The notes under the pieces: generated by a model | Databases searched by the model: none | Told to the model about the DNA's origin: nothing | The model's input: the letters and a program-made list of their open reading frames with translations, nothing else | Position numbers and translations under genes: made by a program | Shown here: positions 26,501-39,500 of the stretch, one piece after another | Layout: each line of letters opens with the position of its first letter | How positions within the stretch are numbered: position 1 is the first letter of the stretch | Source of the DNA: Owenia fusiformis | Lineage: Eukaryota; Annelida; Polychaeta; Sabellida; Oweniidae | Reading direction: 5' to 3' | Assembly: GCA_903813345.2 (NCBI GenBank) | Contig: CAIIXF020000001.1 | Span: 54,079,885-54,143,884, forward strand | DNA length: 64,000 nt

Positions 26501-29500
26501 TCGTAGTTAGATATAGCTCAGTTGCTTATAAAAGAACACCAAGACTTGGTCGAAATCCTGAATAATTGAGAAAAATGGTTATCATTATCTTCCAAAAATC
26601 TGCTTATATCCAGCGGTAAGGTCAAAGAAGAAGCAACCATCAAAAAACTTGATGATAGCCAACAGTTACGTCGAGGAAGAATTGTAAGGCGTTCGATTGC
26701 ATATAACTCTAATTGATTATTAGACATGCCCTTGGAATATATGAACATTCCAATACCTCTGTAACATTTCATTTGATATAAATCTTACCTATTTATTATT
26801 GTATTATGTTCTATAAAACATGAACAATAATTTGTTGTTTGACCCCTTGCGATTATTTGGAAAACATCTGGTAATAAAATGTTTTAAATGGTAAGAAAAC
26901 TATTATATTCCCAATCATAAATTACCTAAATATTCCACACAATTTTGTTGAAACTGCTTGGCTCATATTTGAAAAATCAAACAAAATCTGAAAAACACAC
27001 TTGCGTAATTACATTAATTAAACACCCACATAAATTATAGTATATTTTTACATTATGATGATCTATTTTTTGTTCTTATGCTTAGAATCCGTGTCTTATA
27101 AAATGTATCAAAGATCAAATCAAATTATTTACGTTTTTGAATCTGCTTGGCTCATATTTGAAAAATCAGACAAAATCTGAAAAACACACTTGCGTAATTA
27201 GACTAATTAAACACCTACATCCACAGTAAAATTAAAGTATATTTTTACATTACGATAATCTATTTTTTGTTCGTATGCTTAGAATAATGGTCAGAGTCTT
27301 ATAAAATGTATAAAAGTTCGAATCAAAATATTAACGCTTTTGGACACCTTGTGATGAAAGACATTTTTCGACCCGAAAGCCGGAAGTTTTTTTCAGCAAA
27401 TGGTATTTTAAAAGAATCAAGACATATGCACCTCCATAAATATTGCTTCAAATGTTGCTGCGCTATAGTGTGCTACGAATCCTTCACATTCGGAAGTCAT
27501 ACCATGGACTACATGTAGATCTTATATTTGTGGGTAGCCCATGTATCACTTTGTAACGTGGTAGACTAATAGTAATACTGAGTTAACTCATTCCAAATAT
27601 GGTATGACGTGTCATTCCAGTATCCGTACTAGTGCAACAGGCAAATGGCAAATACAATTAAAGTCGCCGCTCGTTATCTTCATTTATACTTATATCGACA
27701 GAACGAGGCAATTATTTAAGATTGTCTGAGAGCTATTTTTGTTGTGGTGGTTATATTAGGTGGGAGATGTTTTTGTTGATCGATCTGTGTGTCCTGTGCG
27801 CAGATGTGTCCGATATCGTTGCAGTGTTGCTACAAACGCTGACGTTAACATTTGTACGGTATCGAACAAGACCCTTTCATCAGGCATGCGTTTTAAAAAT
27901 GTTTTTATTGTGTTATTTATGTTTTCTTAAACCGTAACTTGTAGTACTGCAGATATAGCCTTATTTCAATCACTTGCGACAGGTCAGACAATGTTGAGTT
28001 CGCCCACGTGGGTTTAGAATATTGTCTTTTCTGCCTTCAAATCGATCATTAATTCTAACGTTTTCTGAAACATTCTGTATAAAATATCGCCACAATATAC
28101 TGTGAGGGAAACCATTTCCCCAATCAATATACTGGCATTGAGGATCAATTGTTTCTCATCACTGACAGTTGAATAAGACAAAGACCATCACAAAAGAAAA
28201 TGGAAAATTGTTTTGCACATTCCACATTGAGTGTTGATGGAGCACAGTGTGTGTAGAAAAACTTCCAATCGATTCTCATTTCCATCCAATACCAGAAGAT
28301 CCCGAGAGTGACACTTATGAGTCCATACTTGGAAACAAAACAGTAACGATCAAAGAAAGGGAATGGGGTTGATTTACAAAAGGAAATGAAAGAACGTAAT
28401 AATTAAGTTTACTTAGAGAGCCAAGAATATAATTGTGAAATCAAACTCATTTCATAATGCTATTCATTGCATCCTTGAACTAATAGTATACCAAATGATT
28501 GTTGCGTCAACTGTGATTGAGTTCCACTGTATATTTAGCAAATATAATTTTGCTATATTGAATAAGATTGATGTTAGCCCTGGCAAAAGAGTTTTTCTAA
28601 ATCACGAGACTAAAACAAATTATCATATTTAAGTGAAAGAATGGTACATGTATATTAACCCAAGGGATAAATATCCCCCTCTCAAGTGGTGTATAGAGTG
28701 CCCACACTACTGTCTCCCCTATTTCAATCAATTAGCGCCAGTTAGCGCCATATAATGGATGGCGTCTGAAACCCTGCGTTCGAAGGATGATTATCCCGAG
28801 GACCATAATTACGTCATAATATCTGGGAATTACCGGGAGCTTGGCAAAGGCAAGACATGTTGGTTTTGGGTTATTATTTCCAACTTGAAACGCGCTTTTA
28901 GTCCAACTACACTCATACACAATGCAATGCACTTTCTTAGCCTTTCGAAATGAAGCACGATTCATCCGCCAGTATAATAAATCAACAGATTAATATCGAT
29001 ATAATTTAATTGTTTGAAAGATGTTTTCTGATAAGCACCAACCTATCATTGTCTTATGCTGACCAGTCCACCCATAGTTTTTCCATCATAAGGAAAAACA
29101 ATTACATCTTTATTGACTTCCTAGAATTAATAAAAACTGAACCAAAAAGACCAGTCATCTTTTCATTTCTTTTAATAACACTAAATCAAAATTGGCTTAT
29201 GAGATAAGCCAACAAATCGCCTGAGTTCAATCTGCAATATATAACCATAAGATCATTTTAGTGGTAGGCCATATTTGTTTTAGTGGGTGGATAGATGTAA
29301 ACTATTCATCTCAAATGACCTAGTAATTGAATCCATTGACAGAACGCGATGATCCCATTCCAATCTATTTCAATATTCAATCAATTACAAAGTGTTTGAG
29401 GGATAAGATTTGTCTTTACTTGTTATAGACTCATCATACTCCTTGCCTTCATTCGTTTGGTCACATTTGGACATACTGTCGTCTGCTCATTATCATCAAT

Positions 29501-31102
29501 TAATTTAACTTGGCGATCATCTATGCCATCAATTTTCATGAATCTCTTCTTCCGATACTTTCCTTCCGATTCATTTCCTTGCTCGGGTGATGTTTGAAGC
29601 AATGAATGAATCATAACGGTATCTTTACATGGAGGAAGGATGATGTAAGTTGCATTCGATTCAACAAGCTTCTGGTTATTCGTTTATTACAAATTGTTTT
29701 ACTAGAAAGCTATGTGTCTTCATTTCTTGTACCTTTCATAAAAGCAATACGGCTGCCCGGTCGGAAACTTGGTAATGTGCGATTGTATTTTTCTGACGTT
29801 CTAGGATAAACCATATATTCTATATCATGACACAGTGATATTACGTCTAGTACCCATGATTTTTTTTGCCGACACTTGACTATTTCTAGAATTTTGAAAA
29901 CAAATAGACCTAACCGAGACCAAAAGCTACATTTGCCTACTTATAAAAAGACGCATGGCTAGTATCACATGTTTTAAATACCTTGAAAACATTTTTGCAT
30001 CACACTTTCCCTCCACATAGTATAAATCCGCGGTATTCATAATTCAATTTATGACAGTATTTTGCTTTGAGCTATGATTTATATCATAAGAACCATTTTC
30101 TCATAGTGGGGCTCATATCCGTCCTTTTATTCCATTCATAGCCTTCCTTTTTGTATTGCTTTGATGTAACCATAGTTTTTTTCTCGTTATGCTTGCAGTG
30201 TACAGTCAGACAGATGACCTTGAATACTGCTATTCCTGCACATACTCTAGAGTGCCTGAAGAAACTGACACCGATGTCATTACATACGGTGGAGACTTGA
30301 ACAATAACTATGACACGGACGCCGAGGACAGATCATTTACTTTTAAAGAAACTGGGGATGTTTACTGCATGGATCCTTACGATGCCTCTCTCGGCAGGAC
30401 CGTGATGTGTGACGGCTATTGTATGGTAAGATACAAACCACCAGTTTATAAGGAACTGTTGCCGACTCGAATGTAATTTGGGTTCCAACAAATGTGATCC
30501 CCTTTGAAGCTCCATCAGGGCCCGATGAAAATGATAACATTTTCCCCGGGGCGCTAACTTCCTTAGCTTGTCCTCATCATCGGCTCACTTACCTTTGAAA
30601 TGCAATTCATTTCGTGCAGTTATTTTAGAACATTATCCTTTCTTCATCTTAGTTAAATCCCAAGTGAAAGATCAACTCAAAAATGTCAATGTAACGAAGA
30701 TCAGTTCTTACAAAATACAAAAATATAGAATATGTATAGCCGTCCACATTTTCATCCATCATTTCAACATCGGTTTTTCTTAATACTTTTACACTCTCCA
30801 CTTTCTTATTCAAGTTGTCATATTGATGTCATATAATGCCACCATTTCATTTGATATGTGCTTTTCAGAAAAGACTTATAACCAAAGACAATGGAGAAAT
30901 ACACATGGACAGAACGTGTGCGGGATCAACTTGTGAAAGTTCAGACAATAGAAATGAAGATGGCACTAGGACGTTAGTTAAGTGTTGTAGAGATAATCTT
31001 TGTAATGGGGCCGACCCAACAAACTCGAGTGCTGCCAAGCGAGCAGTTATTGGACTACTGTCATTTGCTCTTGGTGTGGTTTTATGGAATCACCAACTGT
31101 AA
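14558..31102 (+). CDS. GPI-anchored Ly6/uPAR three-finger domain protein, three exons
   Basis: Exons are 14558-14618, 30199-30425 and 30869-31102 (phases 1 and 0), encoding 173 residues. Residues 1-20 are a signal peptide (MDYYMSYLLTLVALTVMIVT). The mature part opens with LEYCYSCTYSR and closes with the family hallmark VKCCRDNLCN. The intervening cysteines (VYCMD, VMCDGYCM, RTCAGSTCES) fit the Ly6/uPAR three-finger disulfide plan. After an NSS spacer the C terminus is hydrophobic (AVIGLLSFALGVVLW), as in GPI-anchor signals, so the protein should sit on the outer cell surface. Such proteins modulate receptors or cell contacts; no specific role can be read here. Intron 1 is about 15.6 kb and holds the 56 bp minisatellite. 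The gene structure (signal peptide on exon 1, domain over exons 2-3) is typical for the family. Confidence 0.88.
16428..21385 (+). repeat. 56 bp minisatellite, about 84 units
   Basis: From 16641 to about 21345 a 56 bp unit repeats head to tail about 84 times. A typical unit reads 'tgtatgtattgttcaccatt', 'gcaatcatccaatcaaaccc', 'aagtcaactttcttcc'. Units differ by recurring alternatives (tcaac/tcatc, ccaatc/cccatc, ttcttcctg/ccttattg, atcatcc/atcagcc). A few units carry small indels, for example plus 4 bases near 16690. Degenerate units extend left to about 16428 and right to 21385, the usual decay at array edges. The forward strand is poor in G and the consensus has no stop codon in any forward frame, so long chance open frames result; it is not coding. 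Each unit carries a CCAAT box (most units) and the palindrome ATTGCAAT. It lies wholly in intron 1 of the Ly6 gene. Confidence 0.97.
21386..30198. other. Rest of Ly6 gene intron 1
   Basis: This intronic sequence ends at the acceptor 'cgttatgcttgcag' before 30199. Apart from the tandem duplication at 26945-27340, no repeat, exon or RNA gene was supported. Near 24.7-24.9 kb there are loose repeats of 'ccatagc.ttccctt', too degenerate to define. Short open frames have no domain features. Confidence 0.5.
26945..27340. repeat. Tandem duplication, unit about 189 bp
   Basis: Two adjacent copies share 'ctgcttggctcatatttg' at 26954 and 27143. They then share 'aaaacacacttgcgtaatta', 'tctattttttgttc' and 'gtcttataaaatgtat' in the same order. 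The copies are roughly 85-90 percent alike by eye. The sequence is noncoding and lies in intron 1 of the Ly6 gene. Confidence 0.8.
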
Positions 31103-34100
31103 TGATCCGTTTGCCAAGCTTATCAAGTGTTGTTTGTGGTTGATAAGATCAGCCGCTTTGGTTATATGTCTTGTGAGTAATCGTAGTGTATCAAAAATTG
31201 TGAATAATTGACCGAGACAAACATTTGAACCAATGTTATATGATTCAGTCTCAATAATGCGCTCACAGCAATCTATTTTGGGCAATTGGACTGTAACGTT
31301 ACTACTCATAAGAAACGATTCAGTTCCAGTGACGGAATAGCATTGCTTAGATCCTACTTTAACCAATGATCCGTGTCAAAAGCACCTCGACATAAATGGA
31401 TGATTGTACAACTGTTCAATATATTAATGTACTTGTATTAGCTTGTGTGGCATTTTGGAGTTTGCGAATCTTCGTAATACGGATAGACCAACCAAATACT
31501 ACTTCTGCAAAGATGGATAATGCATCAAAGCTGCACTCTAATGAAAGACACATCAGCCATTATCATGAAAGAACATCGTCATCAAATATCTATTCATTCA
31601 TCGGAGGGGTTAGCGCTGTGTATTAGGATGATTAGAAAATCCACAGATCAATTTTGTAATCAGAGTATCATTCGATGCTTCCACATCCACCTGTAACGAA
31701 GTTCCCTTTATAATCTCCCTCATCTACTCTCGTGACATGTACTTATCACGACAATTGATGGATTACGATTCTATGGAATTACAATCGTCGACATCGAGGA
31801 GCGCCGGTAATATGTAGCATTAGAAGATGAGGAAGAAGTGGGATTCCGGTCTGTCTTAATGATAGTCTTTGTATGGATTCATCCAAGTTATAAATAAGGT
31901 TATAGGGTATTCTTGAGAATTCAATTGAATTATTATGTAAAACACCTCTAATTCCATCTTATAACTGAGAATTCCACTACTCATCAACGCACTCCGTTGC
32001 TATGGTAACAATGTGATACAATATACAGTCGCATCCCCATGCATATCCTGTCTATACACGTATCACCTGCGTCTGTCGTCTGGGGGAGCAGATCATTATG
32101 GAGAATTGTGAAAAAATAATAGTGATTGTGTTCTGAAAGTCAATCAATCGACCAGTCGTTAATGGAGACAACATTGCTCACGTATGTTGATTCAAAAACA
32201 ATGTATGATGGCAAACCTTTTTAGTTGTTCGGAATCAACAACGATTTTTTGAATACGAACTTAAAGACTATTCGTGTTAATAAATCAGATTTTTATGTAT
32301 CACATGTTGAAATAAAAATAAAATTAGTATTGCTAGAAAAGAGATGAATACAAATTATCAATAAATGATTCAACTCATAATCCCAGACGTATTCCATGAG
32401 CTGAAGTAGTTGAAAACTGCAACTTCTCAACGGGGGTCAATAAATGCCATAGAATGAGCTGATTCACTAATTACAAAGTTCTGTTAACGACAAGAAATTG
32501 ATTATACTTTTGCTGAAAGAAATATGTAATTTTGGAATGAAAGAACCTACACGCTGATTCCCAATGCAATGTCACGATTGAAATATGATTGTCTAAGTAT
32601 ATCAAACATATGCATTCCATTGAGTCAACAGCTATTTAGATTTGATTCATTGAAGTTACTATCGATCTGATCAATGAACTACGAATGATCATATACTCGA
32701 AGAAAGCTCAATTTGAATTTAATGGATATTTAACTGCAATAGGTCTAGATGAAATGGATCATGAAAACATTTGTGTTTCTCTGAAACAAAATTTTGGAAT
32801 CGTAGATCCAAACATGTCCATATGTTTAGAAATGAGTCACTATATTCACAAGATAATTCGACTCTAAAGAAACATGCTATTGACATAGTATGCAAAGATG
32901 GAAACACCTTTACTTAATTATGTAAATAAATTGTAAATAAAATCCGTGCACATATGTTCCTGAATATTATCGATTTCATAATTGTACAATATTAAATTAT
33001 GGTTTTTTATGTTGCTATGTTGCTGGCATTTTCGTTGTTTATTGATTTTTAACACCGAGATCATAAATGACATACACATCAAGATATCTATACAAGAAGA
33101 CGTATACATATGTATCAGATATATCATATTAATGTTATATCAAATCATCTATCTATTGGAGAATGCTAAACTGTAGATTATGTATTAGTGCAAGCAGATA
33201 TATTTAATTGTCTAAAATACATTTAAGAACACGGATAGAGGTCAATGATTGGCACAATCAAAGAACAATAGGGATGTTAAGCTCCACGTTGTTTTAAAAA
33301 CTTGTACGTAAACGTGTAGAATTATGGTCCTCTTTGGATTGTTTACTCGGCAGACTAAAGTATAAAGATATACGGAGAATAATTGTAATTAGGTCCCTGG
33401 AAAAGTAACTTGAATAGAGACAGGTGTAAAAGGGTAGGAGGTCCTATCAAATTATTTTCCTACTCTCCATTGATTTATATGTTGACCTCTTTCCCTAATT
33501 ATCTTATACACAATCAGGGCCAGTAAGGGCCGTTTAGAAAGGGGACCATAATCCGCAGGGGACCATAATTCCTTTCACACCGGGACAGTAATCCTCGGGG
33601 GTAGAAATATTACACACTCACTGGTTCTCTTAAAAATGTGTTGCTTTACCTCCCTAATATGTCATTCATCGTACGTGTCGATACTATATATTTATGTTAC
33701 AATAGCATTGTCATATGATGTGTGCTGTATTATGTGAATAGTAATTGACTGATCGCAATTATCTAATAAAACTTTTATAATTGTTTAAATTAAAAGTTTG
33801 TTTTGATGATAGGTAACACAGTATTGATTTTAACGATGTATTTACACAAATCATATTCGCTGGGCTGTATCAAAAAGGTAGTGACCGGTACTCTGTCTTT
33901 CAAAATTGCAGATGGCCACTGTCGATTTTTAGTTTTAATTGAATTAACTACTTTGTCGTGGAAGTGTGGATTTGAAATATCGACCACACCAAGCTGATAT
34001 AACATGGAAAAGTCGTAACATGATATTTTATACCTATATCAAGTGTGTTCAAAATAAGTACAACTTAAAAACATTTTTTAATACGCCTCGAAAATATTAG

Positions 34101-34439
34101 TGTAAACTCACTAGAATTGTAAGAGCTCTTAGTCAATCCGTATTGGACTAAGAAGTATATAGTGTAAATAGGTATTATGGGAATGATGATTTAGTTAAGC
34201 CTCATAAAACTATACTGAAAATTAGCTATTGAAATCATAAAGGAAATCTACTGCTATTGCTGCCAAGTGAACACATTTTGTCATCTATTAGAATCCCCCG
34301 CTGCTCCTCCAAAAATATAGAAATTGTCCAAAGCAAGCGTAACGTGCAGTAGCCTGATGAACTTCGTTCTCCAAACCGAGACTAGTCTTTTAGCCAATTA
34401 TTCATTTCCTATTTCGGAGTTCTCAAAATACAGGTTGAC
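31103..34439. other. Intergenic between Ly6 and piggyBac genes
   Basis: This contains the 3' untranslated region of the Ly6 gene and unassigned AT-rich sequence. Except for the small MITE at 33421-33585, nothing was supported. Short frames at 31.4, 32.7 and 33.8 kb show no domain features. Confidence 0.45.
33421..33585. mobile_element. Short MITE, copy 1
   Basis: The sequence starts 'caggtgtaaaagggtaggag' and ends 'cctttcacaccggg'. It is highly similar to 51746-51920 across its whole length, including 'ctctccattgatttatat' and 'cttatacacaatcagggcca'. The outer 'ggtgtaaaa...tttcacacc' ends are inverted. At about 165 bp it is a nonautonomous element or fragment. Confidence 0.7.
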
Positions 34440-34700
34440 ATTTCTAAAGTTCTTTTGCAGCGGTATCTAGCTCATTTGTGTTTAGATTCTCCCAAATAAT
34501 AAAAATGGTTACCATAATTATATAGAAAAATAATACATTATTCCAAAAATCTTGTTTTCCTGGAATAAAGTATGCACCTTGTGCCACAAAAATTAATATT
34601 GTGCTACAAAGCCCAAAATGTGCCTAAGATTTAAAGAACCTTTTTGGTCTATATCTGCAAGGGAAAATTGTTAAGACATAAGCCATGGTCCATTTGAAAG
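34440..34700. repeat. Dispersed repeat, inverted partner at about 37400-37650
   Basis: Sequence around 34488-34578, containing 'attctcccaaataataa' and 'cctggaataaagtatgcac', recurs in reverse complement at about 37523-37612. Matching around 'gacataagcc' extends the similarity further. The partner lies inside the intron between exons 4 and 5 of the piggyBac transposase gene, so this is a dispersed repeat family and not just element termini. Confidence 0.65.
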
Positions 34701-34984
34701 GTCTCTTTGTGCCTTTTAAGATAAACAAAAAATCAAAATATTGAAAAGACCTTTCCTGTGCCCTGGCTCAGGTACTACTCTGTCTTTTCAAATACAACTA
34801 CATCATTTTAACCAATAAAAATAATTTTAGCCAACTGTTTTTGCTAAAGTGAATTAAAAATTCGGTCTAACAAATTTAAACCACTATAAAATCCACAAAA
34901 CATATATTCTTAGTTTACTTTTATACTTTTCATATAATACTCGCTTTTAACTCCTTCATTACTGAGGGTTTTTGGGCATTTTAT

Positions 34985-36060
34985 CAATAATTGTGCACAA
35001 AATTACAAAATATACTGTAATTTCCATAGTATCCATCCAATCATTACAATTGGGGTATCAAATTAAACCTTGGAGCATATACTATCCAATTTACATATAA
35101 TTTAATCAATTATGCAAATTAGATGACGTCATCATGACGTCATAGGTCATCAAAAAAACAAAAATCTTCAAAATATCATGATCAATTGTGCTATGAGATT
35201 TATCTTGAAAATACCTTACAACAATAGCACAAAAATAATTTAAATCTGTTTTCTAGGGGTTCCAAGCTTTCAGATGATATATTTCCTGAATTACAACTCC
35301 AAAGAATGACGAATTGAGATCTTTTCGAAAATTTCTGGTTTTACACGAAATATTGTAATCTATCGCGAAATCTGATAATGTGCATTCTGGAGCAAAAATG
35401 ACCATAAGAGATAAGAACTAATATCACAAATAAAATACTGTTATTTCCATATTATCCAAGCAATCATTACAATTGGGGTATCAAATTAAACCCAAAAGCA
35501 TACACTATCCTATTTACATATAATTGAATAAATTATGTAAATGAGATGACGTCATCATGATGTCACAATTCAACGAAAAAAGGAAAATCTCGTAAGAATC
35601 TCAAAAAAATCTCAAAAATCTCATGATCAATGGTGCTATGAAATTTTTCTTGGACTTATACCTTACTTCAATATCTACAATACTTTTAATCTATTTTCTA
35701 TGAGTTCCAAGCTTTCCAATGATATATTTCCTGAATTACAACTCCAAAAAGCAATGATAAAGGAGCTTTTTGAAAATTACTGAATTTATGCAAAATATCG
35801 CAAAAGCTGATAATTGTGCATTTCGGAGCAAAAATGACCATGAAAGGTAATCACTTGTTACAAATAAATGTGTGGCTTGACTTCCTCATTATTTAATAAA
35901 CCGTCTTGGTACCATATGAAAGCTAAGAACATGAGAACATCTTATTTACATAGACTATACATAAATTATGCTAATTAGGTGATGTCATCACCAGTCATTT
36001 ACAGGTGAAGCTTCAAAAATCGATAAAATTACCAAATCTTTACATCACAAATAACAATGT
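34985..36060. repeat. Tandem repeat of about 420-430 bp units with CRE-like palindromes
   Basis: Two clear units (about 34985-35400 and 35400-35830) share 'caatcattacaattggggta', 'atttacatataatt' and 'gatatatttcctgaattaca'. One or two further, more diverged copies follow to about 36200. The first unit carries 'tgacgtca' twice, three bases apart (about 35124-35142), matching the CREB/ATF consensus. The second keeps one 'tgacgtca' and has 'tgatgtca' in place of the other. No open frame is present. Confidence 0.7.
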
Positions 36061-36525
36061 TATTTACTCAATTTCTTATCGACAGTTGTCTTATTGGTAC
36101 CATATCAAACTTTAGAACATGAACTACAATACATGTACATATGTACCTGTATCTCATTTATATAAAATTGTTAGCAATTTAAGTAAATGTTAATGTCCTG
36201 ATTGTTTAAGCCTATTTAGGGGTAAAGCTTAAAAAATCGATAAAAAATCTCACATATTTTCCCGTTTGTAATCTATAGATAACAACGTAACTGATAACCT
36301 CCACAATATGTAAATTGTAATCAACAGTGTTCACGCCATAACAAGAAGATCACAGAAAACTGTTTCTATGGGTATGTTGCTTTATGTAAGTGTCAGTTAG
36401 TGTTATCATGATACAGTATGATACAGTATGCCACAATATGATGTGTATCATGATACATTGTCACGATACGAGAAACAATAAGATACATGAATGCACTATA
36501 CGCTATATAGTGTGCATACATTGTT

Positions 36526-39500
36526 TTACAGAGACATTGAATGAATAAATGAACATTTTGTTTGCCTTATCATGCATACAATAATAGCTAAAGGTTCTCT
36601 GGTAACATTGCCTCCACAGTTTCTATTGCTACACGTCCACTGGGATTTTCTTTCAACTTTGTTATTTGCGTAGCACAGGCGACAGTTTCGTGACATGCCA
36701 CTGTGGACTGGCAAATGGGGACTTGGGTCAACTCTAGGAGCTAGACAACGGGGTCTTGGTACCTCCTCATTCAGCTCTATATGGGCAAATTGTCTCACCA
36801 ACTCCTCTCTAAACTCAAGCTGACCGTAGCCTGGAATGTTATAAAATTTTCTTTCAATTACAAAAATAATTGGTGTTTGCTGCAATAAAAATTTAAGTTT
36901 CCTACTAGACACCTATCAAAATACCAACTTTGGTGTGCCTAACCACCTGGGAAGAAACACCTGATACGCAAACACACTATAAATGGACTTTCCTTCGCAC
37001 TTCATAGTAAGATGAAACTAAATCAAATGACCCAAAATCTAATAAAAGAAATTTTCTATCATACTGTTAAAAGGGCTTAGAGGTTTTATCAATACATGTA
37101 TTTAACATGGAGAAAACTTACAAGATGGTCGTTGAAGCTCAGGGACATCTAGTGGGAATTTATGCTGCAGCTCTTGGAATATAATGAATGAGTTAACCAC
37201 TGATGTATCTACCATATGGAAGAAAAACACTTTCCACCACTTCAGACTTCTCCTAATGATGTTGTACCTGAAAATATGCAAACCAAATTGAACCTAAGTT
37301 TATACTCCATCGACACTACACCGATTTCTAAAACCAAATGTTAAAGATGATATATAAAAGTAGCACATGAACAAAACAGGAGCTTTAATTCCGAGGGGTA
37401 AAACATGTTAAACATGTTACCTTAAAGAGAGAATCTAAACAAAATATTGTTTCAATTTTAGAATATTTTTGGCTTATGTCATTCCTTGTCATATCTATTT
37501 TCTAAAAATCACAAAAGTGCATACTTTATTCCAGGAAAACTAAAGATTTTTACATAATGTATTATTTTTCTATAAGAATGGTCACCATTCTTATTATTTG
37601 GGAGAATTTTAAACATTTTTCACTCATTTTTGCACTTTGAATCATTAATAACTTCACCAATTTATAACATATTGTGAATGTTTTGGGAGATATTGTATTT
37701 GATATTGTAGGGAATAGATTGGTAGGTCAATTATACATGTTGCTTGTAATTTTGTCACCCCTTTAGATCAGATTCTGCCTTTAAAGAATAAAACATGAGA
37801 AAATAGTACTTACAATCCTATCAGCTGATCAGATTTGTCGACCCCACCCATTCCTTCATTGTACATGCGGACAACACTAGGCCGACGGACAATGTGCCTG
37901 CGCCACTCTCCATTGACTTTCACTGTACGACTATAAGCAAAAATAATACATCAGAATAATTAGTTTACAAGTTTAGTTTTAATAGATTTCTATTCTATGG
38001 GTTGTTTTATTGTTTGTTGCTTTCCTTTTTGTTTCCTAAATGTTGCCTGCTCATGATTTTTATCATTTCAATCAAAATACACCACCAACAGCTGGTGTTA
38101 GTTTATGGGAAACTATTCAATTCACCGAATACATTAATTTACATTGTCAATGGTCACTGTCAGTGTCTTTCACATTTCAAAGTGAGTCAAGCATGGATAG
38201 CATAGATGCCATCTATACTTAAAAGGATAAATGCAAAATTCTTTTTTCAGAGCTTGTATACAACATATAGTTTGTGATATTGCATGGTGGATATAATGGC
38301 AAGACTTACTTCACATGGTCAGAAGTAGAGGCATTCCCTAGTGTTGAAAGTACTGTCACTGTCTTATTGTCACGCCACTGAACAAAAAGCTTTTTGTCCT
38401 CCCTGACATACCTCATGTTGCCTGAAAAATATGAAGATCTCAGTTTATATCAGAAAGTATTCAGCTTTATCAGTATATTGTTAAAGGGCCTTTGACTACA
38501 AATACTCTATGAACTTCATGTATGTTATTATATTGATGAATTAATGATTGATTTGATAAATTTTATTTAGCCTATACTGTTTTATTAAATATATTGATTT
38601 TTATGATCCACACTGAAATGCGTGATGTATTTTTTTACATTTAACATGTTTAATGATCTAAGTAGTAGGGAGAATTGTGTCAACAGCTTCTACAAAAGAA
38701 TAAATAAAATTAGAATTTTTTTTAGTAAATAAGATAACAATTTAGTTTAATTTTAATAAAATTAGCTAACATGAATCTGAAACCTAGTGTCAGTCGTAGG
38801 GTCTCATAGTTGTAACTGAAAACTAAATAGAAATATGAATTAATTAATTTGAAACAACATATGATCAGATGATTACTGTAATTCCTGGCATCTATTTTAA
38901 GATGATATGTAAAAAAAGTCCCTGTATTGTTCAGCATTTCAAGGCAAAGTGGAACAATTGCTTTTATATTTAAATAAAAGCTAAGAAAAATTGTAACAGA
39001 AATTAGGAAGACAGGAATTATTGCAATCATCAAATACACAGAAAATATGAATTGGGAAACAAAAAGTCAACAAATAACCAGTGGAATTGGGAACAGCAAC
39101 ATTGCTACCTCTCTGGACACCTCGCCATTGCTGTTTCAGCCCCTCCGGGATACCACGGCGATTGTCACGGATGGTCCCACAACACACAGTGTCATTGTCT
39201 GCAAGGTAATCCGCCAAGGGGATACTAGAATACCAGTTGTCATAAAACACTCGATACCCTTGGTTCAGGAGTCCATCCATAAGACTAACTACAGCATCAT
39301 AGGCAAGTCCATTGTCCCCTATAGGTGTGTTTGCTTTCCCAGTATAAACCTTAAACCTACAGGTAAATCCTGTGTCACTTTCTGCCAGAACAAAGACTTT
39401 AAACCCAAAGCGACAAGGCTTGTCCTTGTTAAATTGCCTTATCCCACTCTTGTGCTTTGACTTTACCATGCGTTCGTCGATGGAAATGTTCTCTCCTGGC

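Noticed and set aside
38981-39108. Extension of piggyBac exon 2 to a stop at 38981
   Set aside because: The family motif continues exactly when spliced from 39109 to 38421 with matching phase. The extension encodes a hydrophobic non-family tail and would lose D462.
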